A stretch of 64,000 nucleotides of DNA from Sambucus nigra (GCA_949130495.1 OX422220.1:123813810-123877809); one strand, 5' to 3'; numbered from the stretch's first letter, positions 1 through 11,869 are shown. The notes: generated by a model from the sequence alone, not told the origin. Made by a program: numbers and translations.

Positions 1-646
1 ATTTCTCTTCAACCCAATCACAAATATAACATTAATATTCATCCTAGAATACATATAAACTAATTTCTAACCTTAAATCCATTATATACAACACAAATCT
101 AAGGTTTTTCCCCAAAAGTTAGGTTTTGACATTTTAAACCTAAAACCCAAAAATCAATCCACAAATCATGCAATAAATGGTACACAACAATTATTTAGCA
201 AGTTTAATCACTTGCCTCGGGTTCGTAGGGTCTGAATCCGCCGGAAAATCCGCTTTCTCCCTCTTTCTCCTTCCTTTTCTTCTTCTTTCTTCTTCTCTCT
301 TTCTCTTTCTCTCTCTCTTGGGAGAAATATCTCCTATAGTCTTTTAAGCTTAAATCCGAAAATACACATCTTTAAACGATAATACACACTTTAAATGACT
401 CGGTGACTTTAATTCGAGTCAAACGGTCCTAATTTATTTCGGAACCCAAATAGACCCCAAGTACAGTCATTTTGACTTTCTCGACCCTTCCGGAAACAAT
501 GGTACCCTCAGAAATCCCATTCGAGACACTTTCTAACAACTCCAAATTCTGACCTCAATTGCCAATTTTATTATTTCTCCAATAAAATATTATTTATCTC
601 TCCCGAAATAAATAAATTAACGTCTCCAAGACCTCGGGTTGTTACA
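1..646 (-). mobile_element. End of an LTR retroelement (LTR truncated by window edge)
   Basis: Read on the minus strand, the segment begins TGTAACAACCCGAGG at 646. This is the usual start of plant Ty3-type LTRs and is very like the solo LTRs at 19359 and 43919. The stretch around 470-500 (tcgacccttccgga) also resembles the LARD LTR near 46437. The rest of the element lies left of the window. No coding sequence is visible. Confidence 0.55.
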
Positions 647-808
647 GTGTTCAAATCCACCAGGAAAAAATAATTCAATAATCCCAAACAACAATGCCAA
701 TAATAAAGATATATATATATTACAAATTCCTAGGGCCAACTAACTCAATGGCCATCTAAATGTTCAAATCCACCAGTTAACAACAATTCAAGAATCCCAA
801 ACAAATCA

Positions 809-901
<93 letters not shown>

Positions 902-1290
902 AGAGAGAGAGAGAGGTGGTCGTCACTGTTGCAATTAGAGAGAGAAACCAAATTTCAATTACATTAGTGACCTCAAAACATACACACAATTTCAATAGCA
1001 TAAAAAAAATCAATACCCCCCCCCCCCCCCACACACACACAATTTCAATACCAATTTCAATTTTATAAAAAATAAAATCAATACCCCACATATACACACA
1101 GTGATCGACACACACACACACACTAACCCACACACATTGACCCCCCCCCCACACACACACACACTGACCCACATACACACACACACTAACCCAACAAACT
1201 CAAATCCCCATTTCCACTGCCCTACCGTTGTCCATATACACACACTGATGCACGCACACACAAACTCACACACACACACACACACAAAGG
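647..1290. repeat. Microsatellite block: (CT)n, (TA)n, (CA)n and poly-C
   Basis: An imperfect direct duplication (tgttcaaatccaccag at about 648 and 761) precedes a (CT)n-(TA)n tract at 812-918. Interrupted (CA)n and C-runs follow from about 1018 to 1290. Open frames here are simple-repeat translations, not genes. The order CA, GA-rich, then CACTA subterminal repeats mirrors, in reverse, the inside of the complete CACTA element at 3390-3780. The block therefore probably belongs to the truncated CACTA copy ending at 1668. Confidence 0.7.
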
Positions 1291-1668
1291 AAATAAAGAG
1301 AAGGGGAGAAAAACGTACCTATTGAGATAAGAGAGAGAATCATAGCAGCTTAAAGAGATAGAGAAATAAAAGAGGAAAATAAAATGAGCGAAAGAAAAAA
1401 CTGAAGCGGATAGGTATTTTTCTTTTTAATGTTGTCACGGACGTGTCACGATCTTTGACTATGAAAACTTTACAAGGTTGTCATGTTCTTTGACCATGAC
1501 AACAGTCTTGTCACGATCTTTGACCATGATGAGTTCGTGATAATTGTTTGTCACAGACTAGTCAATATCAAAGACCATGACAAAAAATGCGTATTTTTTT
1601 GTCATAATATTTGACCGTGACAAGGGTGGTCAGGTTAAGGGTGGCATTTTAGCCTCTTTGGTGTAGTG
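1291..1668 (-). mobile_element. CACTA transposon terminal fragment
   Basis: It ends with TTTGGTGTAGTG at 1657-1668, the inverted form of the CACTACACCAAA terminus of the complete element at 3193. Inside are at least four diverged subterminal units of the form TTGTCACGATC-TTTGACCATGACAA at 1430-1640. The body to the left is only microsatellite, so this is a truncated relative whose start faces right. No TSD can be tested. Confidence 0.7.
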
Positions 1669-2399
1669 AAACCTTAGTTTGATAAATTTTTGTGGTCAAT
1701 TAGAACTTCTTGAACATATTTGAGTGTTTGGGTTAAAATTTTTTTGTTACTAGTTCACACCCATTCATTCCATCCCACACTTTTGGACACATTAAAACTA
1801 TGCTAGTGTGTAAAGTTTACGTATTTTGTGTCATATTTTGTGGTAATTTATACCTATATATGTCTACCATATTTGCTTCGATATATTTTGCATATATATT
1901 ATATATGGTATTGTGTTGTATTTCTGAAATTTATTTTTTGAAAAAATTGAAAATTTTCAAAAATAGTTGGTGTTTGTTTGCCTTTGAGATGATCATTACA
2001 CATGATTGATTTATATATTTTGTGATAATATCTTATCTTCTACATGATGCTCCGCATTTCATGTTTATTCTTCCACTTCTTTGTCTATTTCGATAAACAC
2101 TAAGGGGAGAGCAAATTAAAATGGAGTTTTTATAAGTTTGGTTTATGAGGGAGAATTTATTTGATTTGATTTGATTTATGATTTTATTTCAAAGACGATA
2201 TATCACAAAGGTATTTTATTTATTTATTGTGTGTAGGACTTTGATGAGCATTTGAAAAGTACACAAAAGAAGAAGAAGTTTGAAGACAAAGAAACTTATA
2301 ATGTTTCGTTCTATGGTTGGGAAGGGTGTTAGTATTTCTGTCATTGGAGATTTTTTATTTTAATTTGGTGTCCGTTCATGTTTGTTTGTTTTGTACCGT
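1669..2399. other. AT-rich unassigned sequence
   Basis: No convincing gene. A purine-rich stretch with agaagaagaagtttgaaga near 2266 lies upstream of a polypurine tract at 2405. It may be the decayed 3' internal part of the copia element whose LTR follows. I cannot show homology. Confidence 0.3.
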
Positions 2400-3192
2400 A
2401 TAGCCAAAGGGGGAGATTCATAAGAACAATTTTTCAAGCATTGTTCATAGCATAGCTTTAGGCTAGTTTGACATATCCAGTTACAAATCGTCACGCACTG
2501 TTAAGACAAACCAAACTCAAGCATCTCCAAGTTTGAAGACTTCCTGACATCCCCATGAGGTACAAACAATTTAGAGTTTGAATTGATTTATGAAATTATA
2601 TTTTCGGAAGTTTATTTTTATTTTTTAAAAACAAATAGGGCTTTCCATTTTCGAAAATATATATTCTGAATTTACTATAGACGAACTTTTAAATTCCATC
2701 TTAGTTATGCAAATGATATCTCCATGTGGTTCAAATGACATATTAAGGTCATTCGAAGCCTGTGTTCAAACAAACATCAAACGAAGCGTTCTGTCTTGAT
2801 TTTTTCTATGTCGTCAGAAGCGAGATCAGATCTCATTTGAACGAGATCAACATCTCATTTGAACGACTTTGCATTATCGTTTGAATGACGTGACACCTTA
2901 ACTTTTGTATAAATACCTGTTTCGTGCTCAAAATGTTTAATACTTTTGCCAACTCCGTTTCTGTATAACTTTTGAGAAAGTTCTTTAAGTTTTGTGTTGA
3001 AAAATACTTGTTTAATTCACAACAAAACATCCTTGAATATTGTTCTTGTGAATTGTTTAAACCCTTGGAAGTTTGTATATATGTATACACCTTTGTGGAG
3101 AGGATCTCCATTACTAACTTGTGATACTTGCGAGGATTCACTACTGAAGATTGAGGCTGAGGCTGAAGGAGGAAGACTGCGATCTTTGTGGT
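2400..3192 (+). mobile_element. Copia-type LTR, left part (split by CACTA)
   Basis: A polypurine tract (aaagggggagat, 2405-2416), typical of the copia internal end, is followed by LTR-like sequence with a TATA box (TATAAATA near 2907). The sequence continues without loss on the far side of the CACTA element at 9891. Two copies of a gactgcgatc-ttgtggt motif straddle the insertion. A run of TTTGAACGA-type motifs lies at 2815-2895. The exact LTR start was not resolved because no clear TG terminus follows the polypurine tract. Confidence 0.45.
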
Positions 3193-3237
3193 CACTACAC
3201 CAAAATGGGTAAATTGTCACCCTTCCAGCGGCTAGCC

Positions 3238-3345
3238 TTGTCACGGTTATTGACCGTGACAAAAAACACGCGTTTTGTGTTACAATCAATGACCGTGACA
3301 AAGACTTGTCACGGTCAAGGACCGTGGCACGTCCGTGACAAATTT
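3238..3345. repeat. CACTA left subterminal palindromic repeats
   Basis: The first unit pairs TTGTCACGGTT with GACCGTGACAA across a short spacer. It is followed by half-sites AATGACCGTGACAA and CTTGTCACGGTCAAGGACCGTGG. In En/Spm such subterminal sites bind the TNPA-type protein; here that role is inferred. Confidence 0.8.
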
Positions 3346-3389
3346 TTCAGCAAAAAACCCTTTCCCATCCATTTTCCCCCCACCGATTT

Positions 3390-3490
3390 CTTCCCTCCTT
3401 TTTTCTCTCTCTCTCTACGCTGCTCTCCCTCTCTTTCTCTCTACTTTCAGGTTAGTTTCTCTCTCTCTCTATCTCTATCTCTCTTCCATT

Positions 3491-3542
<52 letters not shown>

Positions 3543-3697
3543 TGTGTGTGTGTATGTGTGCGTATGCGTGTGTGGTGGGTGGGGGGAGGGGGTGGGCCTG
3601 GGGGCAGGGTGTGTGTGCGTGTGTGTGTGGTGGGGGGTGGGGAGGTTTGTGTGTGTGTGTGTGGTGAGGGAAGGGGGTGCGGCAGGGTGGGGGTTGC

Positions 3698-3729
<32 letters not shown>

Positions 3730-3780
3730 ATGTGTGTATATGTGTGTGTAGTGCGCGTGTATGTGCGTGTTTGTCCGTAA
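3390..3780. repeat. (CT)n-(TA)n-(TG)n microsatellites inside the CACTA element
   Basis: Pyrimidine-rich (CT)n leads into (TA)n at about 3490 and then a long interrupted (TG)n/G-rich tract to 3780. Open frames on both strands are low-complexity translations and are not genes. Confidence 0.9.
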
Positions 3781-4374
3781 TGTCCATTGTAAACGAATTG
3801 GTTGATTATTAATTATTTTAGTGAATTAATATATGATTGCCTCTCATTATAAATTAGTAAATTAATATATGATTAATTATGAAAGTAGGATTGCCCCTCA
3901 TTGTAAATTAGTAAATTAATAATTGTATACTTTAATTGTTAGTTTAATTGATGAAAATAATTAATTGAGATACACATTTGTTATTGACGTTGCTGTTGGA
4001 TTATAGTGGATCGATGTTGGGTTGGTTAATTTTAAAAGTGGTATGACCACTGGATTATTGTCCATATGGGGGTGGGATTTTTCAACTTTTTTTGAAAATT
4101 ACTTTGTATAAGGAACAATGTATATATAGTATGGTAATTAAATGAAACATACTTGAAATTACATATAGTGCGCATATATACCAGCCTTCTAGTTCTTATG
4201 CGTACGCATTCAATAGCCCTTAGACCCATTCGAGAGTCATTACTCCTATAATGAGATCTCTCGAATTGTCCCGTTTGGACAGTTTGGGACTGCATGATTT
4301 CTGTATAATATTCTTAGTGACTTAAAGTTGTTACTTTTGGAGGAAGTTCTGCAGTCGTATCCTAATGCTCTCTG

Positions 4375-4459
4375 GGTACATACTAGATTGACAAGTGTAA
4401 TTGTTATTTCAATTGATCAATTGAAATAACACTCACACTTGCTAATCTATGTCATGTAC
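4375..4459. repeat. Long hairpin with a 28-bp perfect palindrome
   Basis: Positions 4403-4430 are a perfect palindrome: gttatttcaattga followed by its exact complement. The arms extend imperfectly to gtacat at about 4376 and atgtac at about 4459. It lies upstream of the TNP2-like gene within the CACTA element, in a non-coding part. Confidence 0.85.
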
Positions 4460-4715
4460 TTGGAGAACTACGGGGATATGCTGCCGAATTTTTCTCAAAT
4501 CGTAACAATGTGCATGAGCTGTTAAGTATATTACAGAAAAATGCGGTCTTAAATGGGATATGACCACTCACCCTTTAGAGGAGATGGAGGAAGCATAAAT
4601 TTCTATTATAAATTGAATCTGAATTTGAAATTTAAAAAACGAATATAAATAAGACATAATTAAATGAAACATACTGTAAATCTAAGTTTTGTTTACCTTT
4701 AATAGGTGATTAGTT

Positions 4716-7533
4716 GTGATAGCTATGATGGGATATCCGAAATACAAAGAGTGGATGGGTGAGACAAATAGAATGGGGGATGTATTTCGCAGAGGTGCTG
4801 ATGAATTTGTGAAATACGCAAAGAGATGTCATAATGATGAAGAGTTTTCGTGTCCGTGTGCTAGGTGTAAGAATGGTAAGGTGTTTGAGTGGAAAATAGT
4901 TGAACTAAATTTGTTAAGATCGGGTATGCAAGATAGTTATCGATTTTGGAGTATTCACGATGAATTGAAAGTTCCTTTTGTCCCCGACCAACCTTCACAA
5001 CAACCTTCAACAAGTAGGATAGATGTAGAAGGGGATGATGTAGATCATAATATGTTAGAGGATTTAGTTGATGATGCGTATGGAGTTTATGAAGCAGAGG
5101 AGAATGAGGTTACTGATGATGTAGAAGGTTCAAGTGCTCGTGAAGATATCACGATAAAACTTGACGATGACTACCAAAGTTTAAAATTTAAGGCGACCCA
5201 ACCGTTATACTCTAGCTATGAGAAAGATCAAATAACTTTATATGCCATGGTTGGTTTATAAAGTTTGAAGACGCAGTACGGTTTATCTGGCAATAGCCTG
5301 ACAGGAATTTTAAAATAGGTGAAGGGCTTATTACCCAAGGAGAATACACTTCCAAATAGTTATACTATTATGAAGAACAATTTGAAAGGTTTGGGAATGA
5401 AGTATAAATCGATGCATGCTTGTGTGTATGACTGCATACTATACCGAAAGGAGTATGAAAATCTCGATCGTTGTCTGGTATGCGATGAACCTAGATATGT
5501 CCAATCTACTAGTAAGGAAGGCACAAGCTCAAAAGTGCCTCAAAAAGTATTGAAATATTTTCCCGTTGGTCCTAGATTAAAGAGATTTTTCACAGTACCA
5601 TGGATAGCGGAGTCAATGACTTGGCATGCTAGGGCAGAAGTAGGGGTAATATCATGCGTCATCCTATTGATTCTACAGCCTGGAGGAAGATGAATTATGA
5701 GTATCCCGATTTTGCTCAAGAACAACACAACATTCGTTTGGCTATATCAACAGATGGTTTCAATCCATTTGAAAATCTAAGCACCAATCAGAGTGTATGG
5801 CTAGTGATCCTAGCCCCACTCAACCTCCCTCCTTCACAGTGTATGAGACCTGAATTTTTGATGATGGCTTTGTTGTGGGCACTTGCCTTAGGGGGAGTCA
5901 TTCGAAGGATGGAGAAAATGCACGAAAATACCTTAAATCATTGAAACTTAAGCCACAACTATGGTTGAAAGAAGATACTAGGGGAAGGACAATAATTCCC
6001 CCTGGTGCGTTTACTTTGACGAGTGGAGAAAGGAAGGTGCTTTTAGACACAATATATAATTTGAAGGGCCCATCTAATTTTGCATCCAACTTGCAAAGGA
6101 TTGTGAATTATGCTACTCATGATCTACATAAGTGTAGGTCCCACGATTGGCATGTGATCATGCAATTGGTTCCTTTATTATTTAAGCACTCCTTCTCAAA
6201 GCACAAGGATTTGCGAAGGGCTATTATGAAAATTAGTATTACCTTCTCACTCTTGTGTGAGAAGGTAGTCAATCGAGAACACATAGTGGCCCCAAAATTG
6301 GCAGTGACCGAAGCGATTTGTGTGTTGGAGAAGTACTTTCCCCTAGCATTCTTTGACATAAGTGTTCATTTGTTGGTATACCTATGCGATGAGGCACTTC
6401 TTTGTGGTCCAGTTAGATATCGGTGGATGTATCCGTTTGAAAGATTGATGAAAGTTTTTAAAGATTACGTCAATAATACGCGATTCATTGCAGGATCAAT
6501 TGCAGAGGAATACATCACCGTGGAGTCATCAATATATACTCGGGAATATATGCCTGACTCGACCAGCGTTGATGACACTGATGAGTTCGTCGATGATGGT
6601 GGTCATGTGATGGAAAAACGAGTGAAATTAACGAGTTTGCAACATGAACAAGTAGATCGTTATCTATTTGACACACATGAAGATGTCGAAGAATGGAAAA
6701 AGAGAGTTTCGATTATTATAATGTTTAACATTATTTTAGATTATTTTATACATGATTAATTTTGTAATATGCAGAAAATATGAAGCCCGTGAGAACAATA
6801 AAAGACAAAAAATAATGGTACAATCAGACATCGAATTTAGGTTGTGGTTGACACAAGAGGTAATTATAATGAAAATGGTCGTTATATAACGTTATATTAC
6901 ACTCAAATTTTACAACTAATATAATTAATTTATTTATATTCTCGGATCTTAAAGACGGGTGATGCGACATCAAGGCTTGCTCGTCTAGCCACTGGACCCT
7001 TGTTTGTGGCACAAGAGTACAAAAAGTATCGATTGAATGGTTACGTTTTCGGCACTAAAGTGTACGAGGAAATTACAAATGTACAGAACTCGGGCATTTC
7101 ATACAAGGCTCTTACTTTCTTTCGAGCGAGCGCAAAAGTTAAAAACCTCATTGAAGCTAAAATGACTTACTATGGTGTAATCCGAAATATATTTGAATTG
7201 GATTATATAAGCTTCTAAGAGGTTGTATTTTACCGTGACTGGGTAAGAGTTGAGAATAAAAATGCTTGTAAAGTTGATCCTATCACCAATTTGATCATGG
7301 TTGACTTATCTAAGTTGAAGAGCAATGACCACGTGAGCGATGAACCGTTTATTTGTGCATTTCAAAAGGTTAATCAAGTATTTTACTCGGAGTATATCAA
7401 TAACGAGTCATGGTCAATTGTCCAACACGCGCCAAAGCGTATAAATAGTAGTGTGGATGACTTGGCTGCTCCTACCGAATATCAATCCATTTTTTATGGT
7501 AACCCGAATTTAAAAAAAAAAATCAATTTGTAA
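4716..7533 (+). pseudogene. TNP2-like CACTA transposase (TNPD-type), broken
   Basis: Remnants appear in the family's usual order. A transposase-associated domain covers about 4735-4960, with the CPCARC cysteine cluster and a YRFWSIHDE motif. The start of the Transposase_21 region follows at 5319-5870 (ENTLPNSY, KYFPVGPRLKRFF, MTWH, then MRHPID and STDGFNPF). A DUF4218-like block covers about 6000-6550 (KYFPLAFFDISVHL, GPVRYRWMYPFERLMK, GSIAEEYI), and a DUF4216-like block covers about 7040-7480 (YYGVIRNIFELDY, EPFICAFQK, QVFYSEY). Stops occur near 5261 and 5314, and a frame change occurs near 5650. At about 5870 the coding sequence jumps straight from FNPF...NLPP to the post-catalytic region, so much of the transposase core is missing. 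The protein would cut and rejoin transposon ends; this copy cannot. Confidence 0.88.
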
Positions 7534-7709
7534 TAAATATTCCAATTTGTACCGAAACATCCATTTTTAATGCTTTTAATTGATTTGCACTTAATCATTT
7601 TCACTTTATCATGTCTCGCATTAAGACATGAAAACATATTATGAGCTAGATTTTATTGTCGGATTACTTTATCATTTTGATTTGTACTAATAATATTTTT
7701 TTACAGTAA

Positions 7710-9284
7710 ATGTCTCCTTCAGGTATTAAGGCGAGGATGATGATGCTGGTTATGATGATGTCGTCTGGGCTCGGTGGTAGCGGAGGCGATGAGGGCTCCT
7801 CGTCCCCTAGGTTCCCCAAATATGGCAAATTGGGGATGTCCATCGAGAACTAGTCGGGGCTATTAGTGAGATCCCTCAAGCTAGTAAAGACGATCATCGA
7901 CCCGGGGTACATTAGTTGGAAGGAGGTGCCATATGAGCTAAATTTAGCTGTTTCGGTGGCACTATAGGTATTGTATTTATATTTATATGAATATTTCAAT
8001 TTTAATTTCGATTTTAATTTCACTTTATATTTATGTTTATATTTATTTACAACTAACATTGTATTTGTTGGACAGGAACAATTCAGCCTGGATCCAAAGT
8101 TATGTGATTCCGTCTTGGAGCAGTTGAGGGAGCAACACAAGACGTAAAAGAAAAATATGCGAACCCGGTACTTTGGAAAGACGCAAGAGTCCGTTATCCG
8201 AATGCGTGAATCCATCCCGCCGAATGAGCCGATCTCATTGGCAAAATGGTTGATAATGAGATCGGGGAGCGACAATTGGCATCTCGCTAATCGGGGAGGG
8301 AAAACCGGGCAAAAAATACGGACGTGCACTACTCCGACCGGACGTCTTACACCGAGGTGGAGCATAGGATGATGGTAATATTTAATTTTTCTATAACTAC
8401 ATAAATATATTATTCTGCATTATTTTACTTTGCGGAGCTAATACTAATTTTACTTTATTTTATTTCAGGGGACAGGTAGTGGCCCTGGGGGTAGGCCACA
8501 TATGCTCGATACTTATGTGGCTCTTCGTACGAAGAAGGGGAAGGACAAGGAGGTGTCCCCGAGCATCGCGGACACAATTATAAGTAATCTGACAGTTTAC
8601 TTTTTGTTAATTACATTATAATTTTTTAATTTACTTATTTTACTAATCATGTACTTTTTATCGTTTCAGGCAAAGCTTAAGAAAGTGCATGAGTCGCAGT
8701 CTGATGCCGACAAGACATCTTTTTCCACAGATGAACTCAACCAAGTGCTTGGCTCTGATCGCAAGGGTAAGACAAGGGGGTTGAGCTCGCTGGTGGCCAA
8801 ATTTAGGATCATCGAATTAGAGACGAGTGACATCGGGTTGGCTCAAACGGTGGATTCGCATGATGTGAATCTGTCCCGTTTGGAGGCGACGGTTCAAGAT
8901 ATGTTCTCATTCATGAAGCGTTCGTTGGGCGGAAAATTCAAGGGGAAAGGGAAGGAGAATCTCGTGGAGGAGGAGGTGCGGGAGGACAAGGTGCAGGATA
9001 ACGAGGATGTGGACCTCACTGCTTCATCGCCGACACGTGCGAACTTTGATGATCCACTTCCCTGTTTGGCTCCCTTCGATTGACCGATGTCGACACTTGG
9101 TTGGCCGAACGTGTTTATACTGGACATATTCGATAGACAACGGATAGGTCGAGGGTTGAGGGACCCGAATATCGTCCAGGGTGGACTAGTTCATGGACGT
9201 GAGCTTCAAGACATCGAGTCCAAGGTGCTCATCACGCATGTGATACCTAGGAAGGATAACTCCCTATTGTGGTTGCACGAATAA
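7710..9284 (+). pseudogene. Second CACTA gene, plant transposase (Ptta/En/Spm) type, degenerate
   Basis: A candidate ATG at 7710 starts a serine/glycine-rich protein that soon meets stops. Further blocks at 8157-8365, 8465-8600 and 8649-9083 have Ptta-family character: a KTGQKIRT segment, then GGRPHMLDTYVALRTKKGK, then a domain containing FSTDELNQVLGSDRKGKTRG followed by a predicted coiled helix and a basic GGKFKGKGKEN stretch. Introns probably separate the blocks (tttcag acceptors at 8463-8468 and 8664-8669). In En/Spm relatives this partner protein binds the subterminal repeats. The assignment rests on domain order and position. Stops between blocks make function doubtful. Confidence 0.65.
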
Positions 9285-9603
9285 TGCGGCACGATGTATA
9301 TCAGTGGGTGTGTCAATTCGTATATTGTGTGGTCTACTCACCTCCTCAGATTTAACCTTACCCAAGATATGTAGTGACATTATTTGAATTGAATTATTTT
9401 TAAGTTGGTACATTTGAATTATATTTGGTTTATATCCTGATGTATATTGTCTCTATTTTGAATGTATATTGCATTATCTCTATTTTATTTGGATATATGA
9501 TGCTTGAACAGGTATAATGTTGCTATAACAGGTACAAATATACTGCTGGGTAGTGGCAGTGGCCAAACTGCCCAGCATATTTTTTTCAATTCTGTCCAGA
9601 ATT

Positions 9604-9870
9604 ATCACGGTCATTGACCGTGATAAGTCTGTGACATCACGGACTTGTCATGGTCATTGACCGTGACAATTTTTTTAACATTGTCATGGGTTTGTCACAA
9701 TCTTTAATAGTGACAAAACTTGTCAAGGTCAAGGACCGTGACAAGTCTAATGAACTTGTCACGGTCCACGACCGTGACAAGTCCGTGACAACAAAAGTTG
9801 TCACCCCCAAAATTGTCACGGTCGTTGACCTTGACAAGTCCAGCTTGTCAAGGTCAATGACCGTGACAAT
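9604..9870. repeat. CACTA right subterminal palindromic repeats
   Basis: At least six units of about 25 bp lie nearly back to back. Each is itself an inverted repeat of the form (C)TTGTCA-GGTC, 4-nt spacer, GACCGTGACAA(G). Spacers vary (attg, aagg, cacg, gttg, aatg). The density is higher than at the left end. Confidence 0.88.
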
Positions 9871-9890
9871 TCGAAAGATTTGGTGTAGTG

Positions 9891-10190
9891 GGTTCTCAAG
9901 GGATCATTGCTGTTGACTGCGATCATTGTGGTTCTTGTGAGAATTATTGTTGTATTTCACTTATAAGTTTGTAAGTTTCGATTCGCAAAATATTAGTGAA
10001 ATAAAATATTTCTCCCTATGGGGATTTTTCCTTAAACTTGGCATGAGTTGATTGCTTGGTTTGATTTATCTATTTATCACATAAATGCATGTTTAGGATA
10101 AAAGATAAAATCAATTTTAAATTGTCTTTCACATTTATAAATTGGTGTTGCAATTTTTATTTGGAACCACCCTGAGATTATTTTTACTTT
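9891..10190 (+). mobile_element. Copia-type LTR, right part (after CACTA)
   Basis: Continues the LTR interrupted at 3192, beginning with the second copy of the GGT target site. It contains the AT-rich, ataaaatatttctccctatg-type 3' sequence common in copia LTRs. The right end is not sharply defined; a TG/CA terminus was not identified. Confidence 0.4.
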
Positions 10191-10236
10191 ACTATAATGA
10201 ATATGTGCAAGGGGGTTAAGAAGTTGTGGGGATGTC

Positions 10237-11190
10237 ATGAAGAAGCAGATTGAGCAGGCCTATAGGGGGTACTTACTGTTTATGGTCGGTTGCTTGTTGT
10301 TCCTGATAAATCAAGGAATCGAGTCTCGGTGCAGTACCTCTAGTTATTGCAAAAAGTTGGTAAACGTAACGAATATGCTTGGGGGTGGGCGTAATGGAGC
10401 ATTTATATCGGTTATTGGGGATTGCATCATGGGTAGATGTTCGACAGGTGGTCGGATATCTCCCCCTTCTAGTGGTAAATATTTTGATTTCAACATGTGC
10501 TTTTAATTTTATTTTGTTTAATATAAATTTACCAATTGATATGTCAATTTGATTGTAGGCGTGGATATACAACCACTTCAATGTGGCAAGGGGTGTTAAA
10601 AATCTGAAGTTTCAGCATAATGAGTTGCATATATGCAAATGGACGGCAAAAAACGGTGTCAGGTGATGACTTTGCACATATACTAGCGCTAAGGGAAACC
10701 TTCGATGATTTAAAAGCTTCAGATGTAAGTATTATTTGTTTTAAACGCAACATTTTAACATTTGTTCTCTTTTATATATATATTAACATTTGGAATTACT
10801 TTTAGGTTCTATATGATCCCTACTCTAAAAAATGTGAGGCCTATCCATTTTAAGAGGTCTCATGGTACAATGGCCTCCTTATTTACTATGATGTTCTTCG
10901 ACCTACGCCAGCTGGTGGTGTTTAAACAATCCCTAGACCGCCAATGCTCCCTATATCGAGAGAGAGGGGACATACGCAGGCCCGCTACAAAGTTAAGTTT
11001 GATATCGAGAAATAGTATCAACTTTACTGGGTGGACCATATTCTTTTCAATGCCAGATGCTAGAATGCAGTGAGGGATATGCCTTGGGAATGTGTGGATG
11101 GGTCTTGGTACCTAGAAATATCCCATCCATACATTTAAAATCCCGAGCATCGTATTCGCAAGCTGGAGTTAAAGCACTCCGATAAAATGG
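10237..11190 (+). pseudogene. Plant mobile domain (PMD, aminotransferase-like) gene remnant
   Basis: The first block (10237-10470) contains AYRGYLLFMVGCLLF, matching the conserved start of the PMD family, and a later region equivalent to the family's WGaA-LY motif, already degenerate. A likely intron follows (donor gtaaat at about 10471, acceptor ttgtag before 10559). Then come AWIYNHFN, LRETFDDLKASD, a second intron (donor gtaagt at about 10725, acceptor ttttag before 10806) and VLYDPYSKKC. Stops and frame changes follow, with weaker similarity (DGSWYLEISHPYI) up to about 11130. PMD proteins occur both as host genes involved in silencing and inside transposons. This copy is dead, and its parent element was not identified. 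Confidence 0.55.
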
Positions 11191-11869
11191 TAAATGATTC
11201 AAAATTTCCTAAATTGATTTCTTTTCTTCAAGTATTTTTCTAACACATTTGATAGTAATATGTATATAGGCCCAGGGGATAAACATAGCGATTATCCTAC
11301 TCTAGGAGGATATTAAAGTCAGCTTTGACCAAGAGGTTTCGAATGTCCTTGAATTATCACGTGAAACACTTAATGCCCTACTTTAGGCTAAGGGACGCAA
11401 GCTCAAAAAGAAAAGAGAAAGGCTCTGACGCGTTAAGAAACTCGAACCAAGGTGCGTCATGATCCATCCCCCAAGAAAAAAAAAACTAAGCAAAAGTCCC
11501 CCTAGTCCCCCCCCCCCCCCCCCCCGGAAGAAGCTTTTAAAGATAAAACAGACAAAATTTGTTGGAACAATTTCATTATAACTGTATTTTAAAACAATTT
11601 AATTGTAAAGTATGCACAATTTTAAATTATCACATGTTGGAACAATTTTGAAACAAGCAGGTTGTATGAACAATATTGTGCTATGTGTTTGGATGTGAAG
11701 TTGTGTTTGAATATTGAATGTGAGGGAATGCTTAAACTATATTATTAATGTAATTCTTGTTTGTAATCCTTTAATTTTCTTGTATCTTTGATTCATTGTG
11801 TTTGGGTGATAGCATGATTCATTGTAAATACATGGTTTATTGTAAATACACTGTAAATTACATTATGAT
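11191..11869. other. Unassigned AT-rich spacer with a poly-C run
   Basis: No gene recognised. A run of about 18 C residues lies at 11508-11525. The rest is low-information AT-rich sequence. Confidence 0.5.

Larger units (their letters stand above)
3193..9890 (+). mobile_element. CACTA (En/Spm-type) DNA transposon, complete ends
   Basis: Perfect 12-bp terminal inverted repeats, CACTACACCAAA (3193-3204) and TTTGGTGTAGTG (9879-9890), are flanked by a 3-bp target duplication GGT (3190-3192 and 9891-9893). Both ends carry subterminal units in which TTGTCACGGTC and GACCGTGACAA face each other: a few at 3238-3345 and at least six at 9604-9870. Inside are a TNP2-like transposase gene (4716-7533) and a Ptta-type gene (7710-9284), both broken. 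The element is probably mobile only in trans, if at all. It sits inside a copia LTR. Confidence 0.93.

Noticed and set aside
777..1325. Open frames of 74-135 codons on both strands
   Set aside because: They are translations of (CA)n, (TA)n and (CT)n tracts, with VCVCV and YIYIY runs.
3151..3812. Overlapping open frames up to 209 codons
   Set aside because: Low-complexity (TG)n/(CT)n sequence inside the CACTA element; no codon structure.
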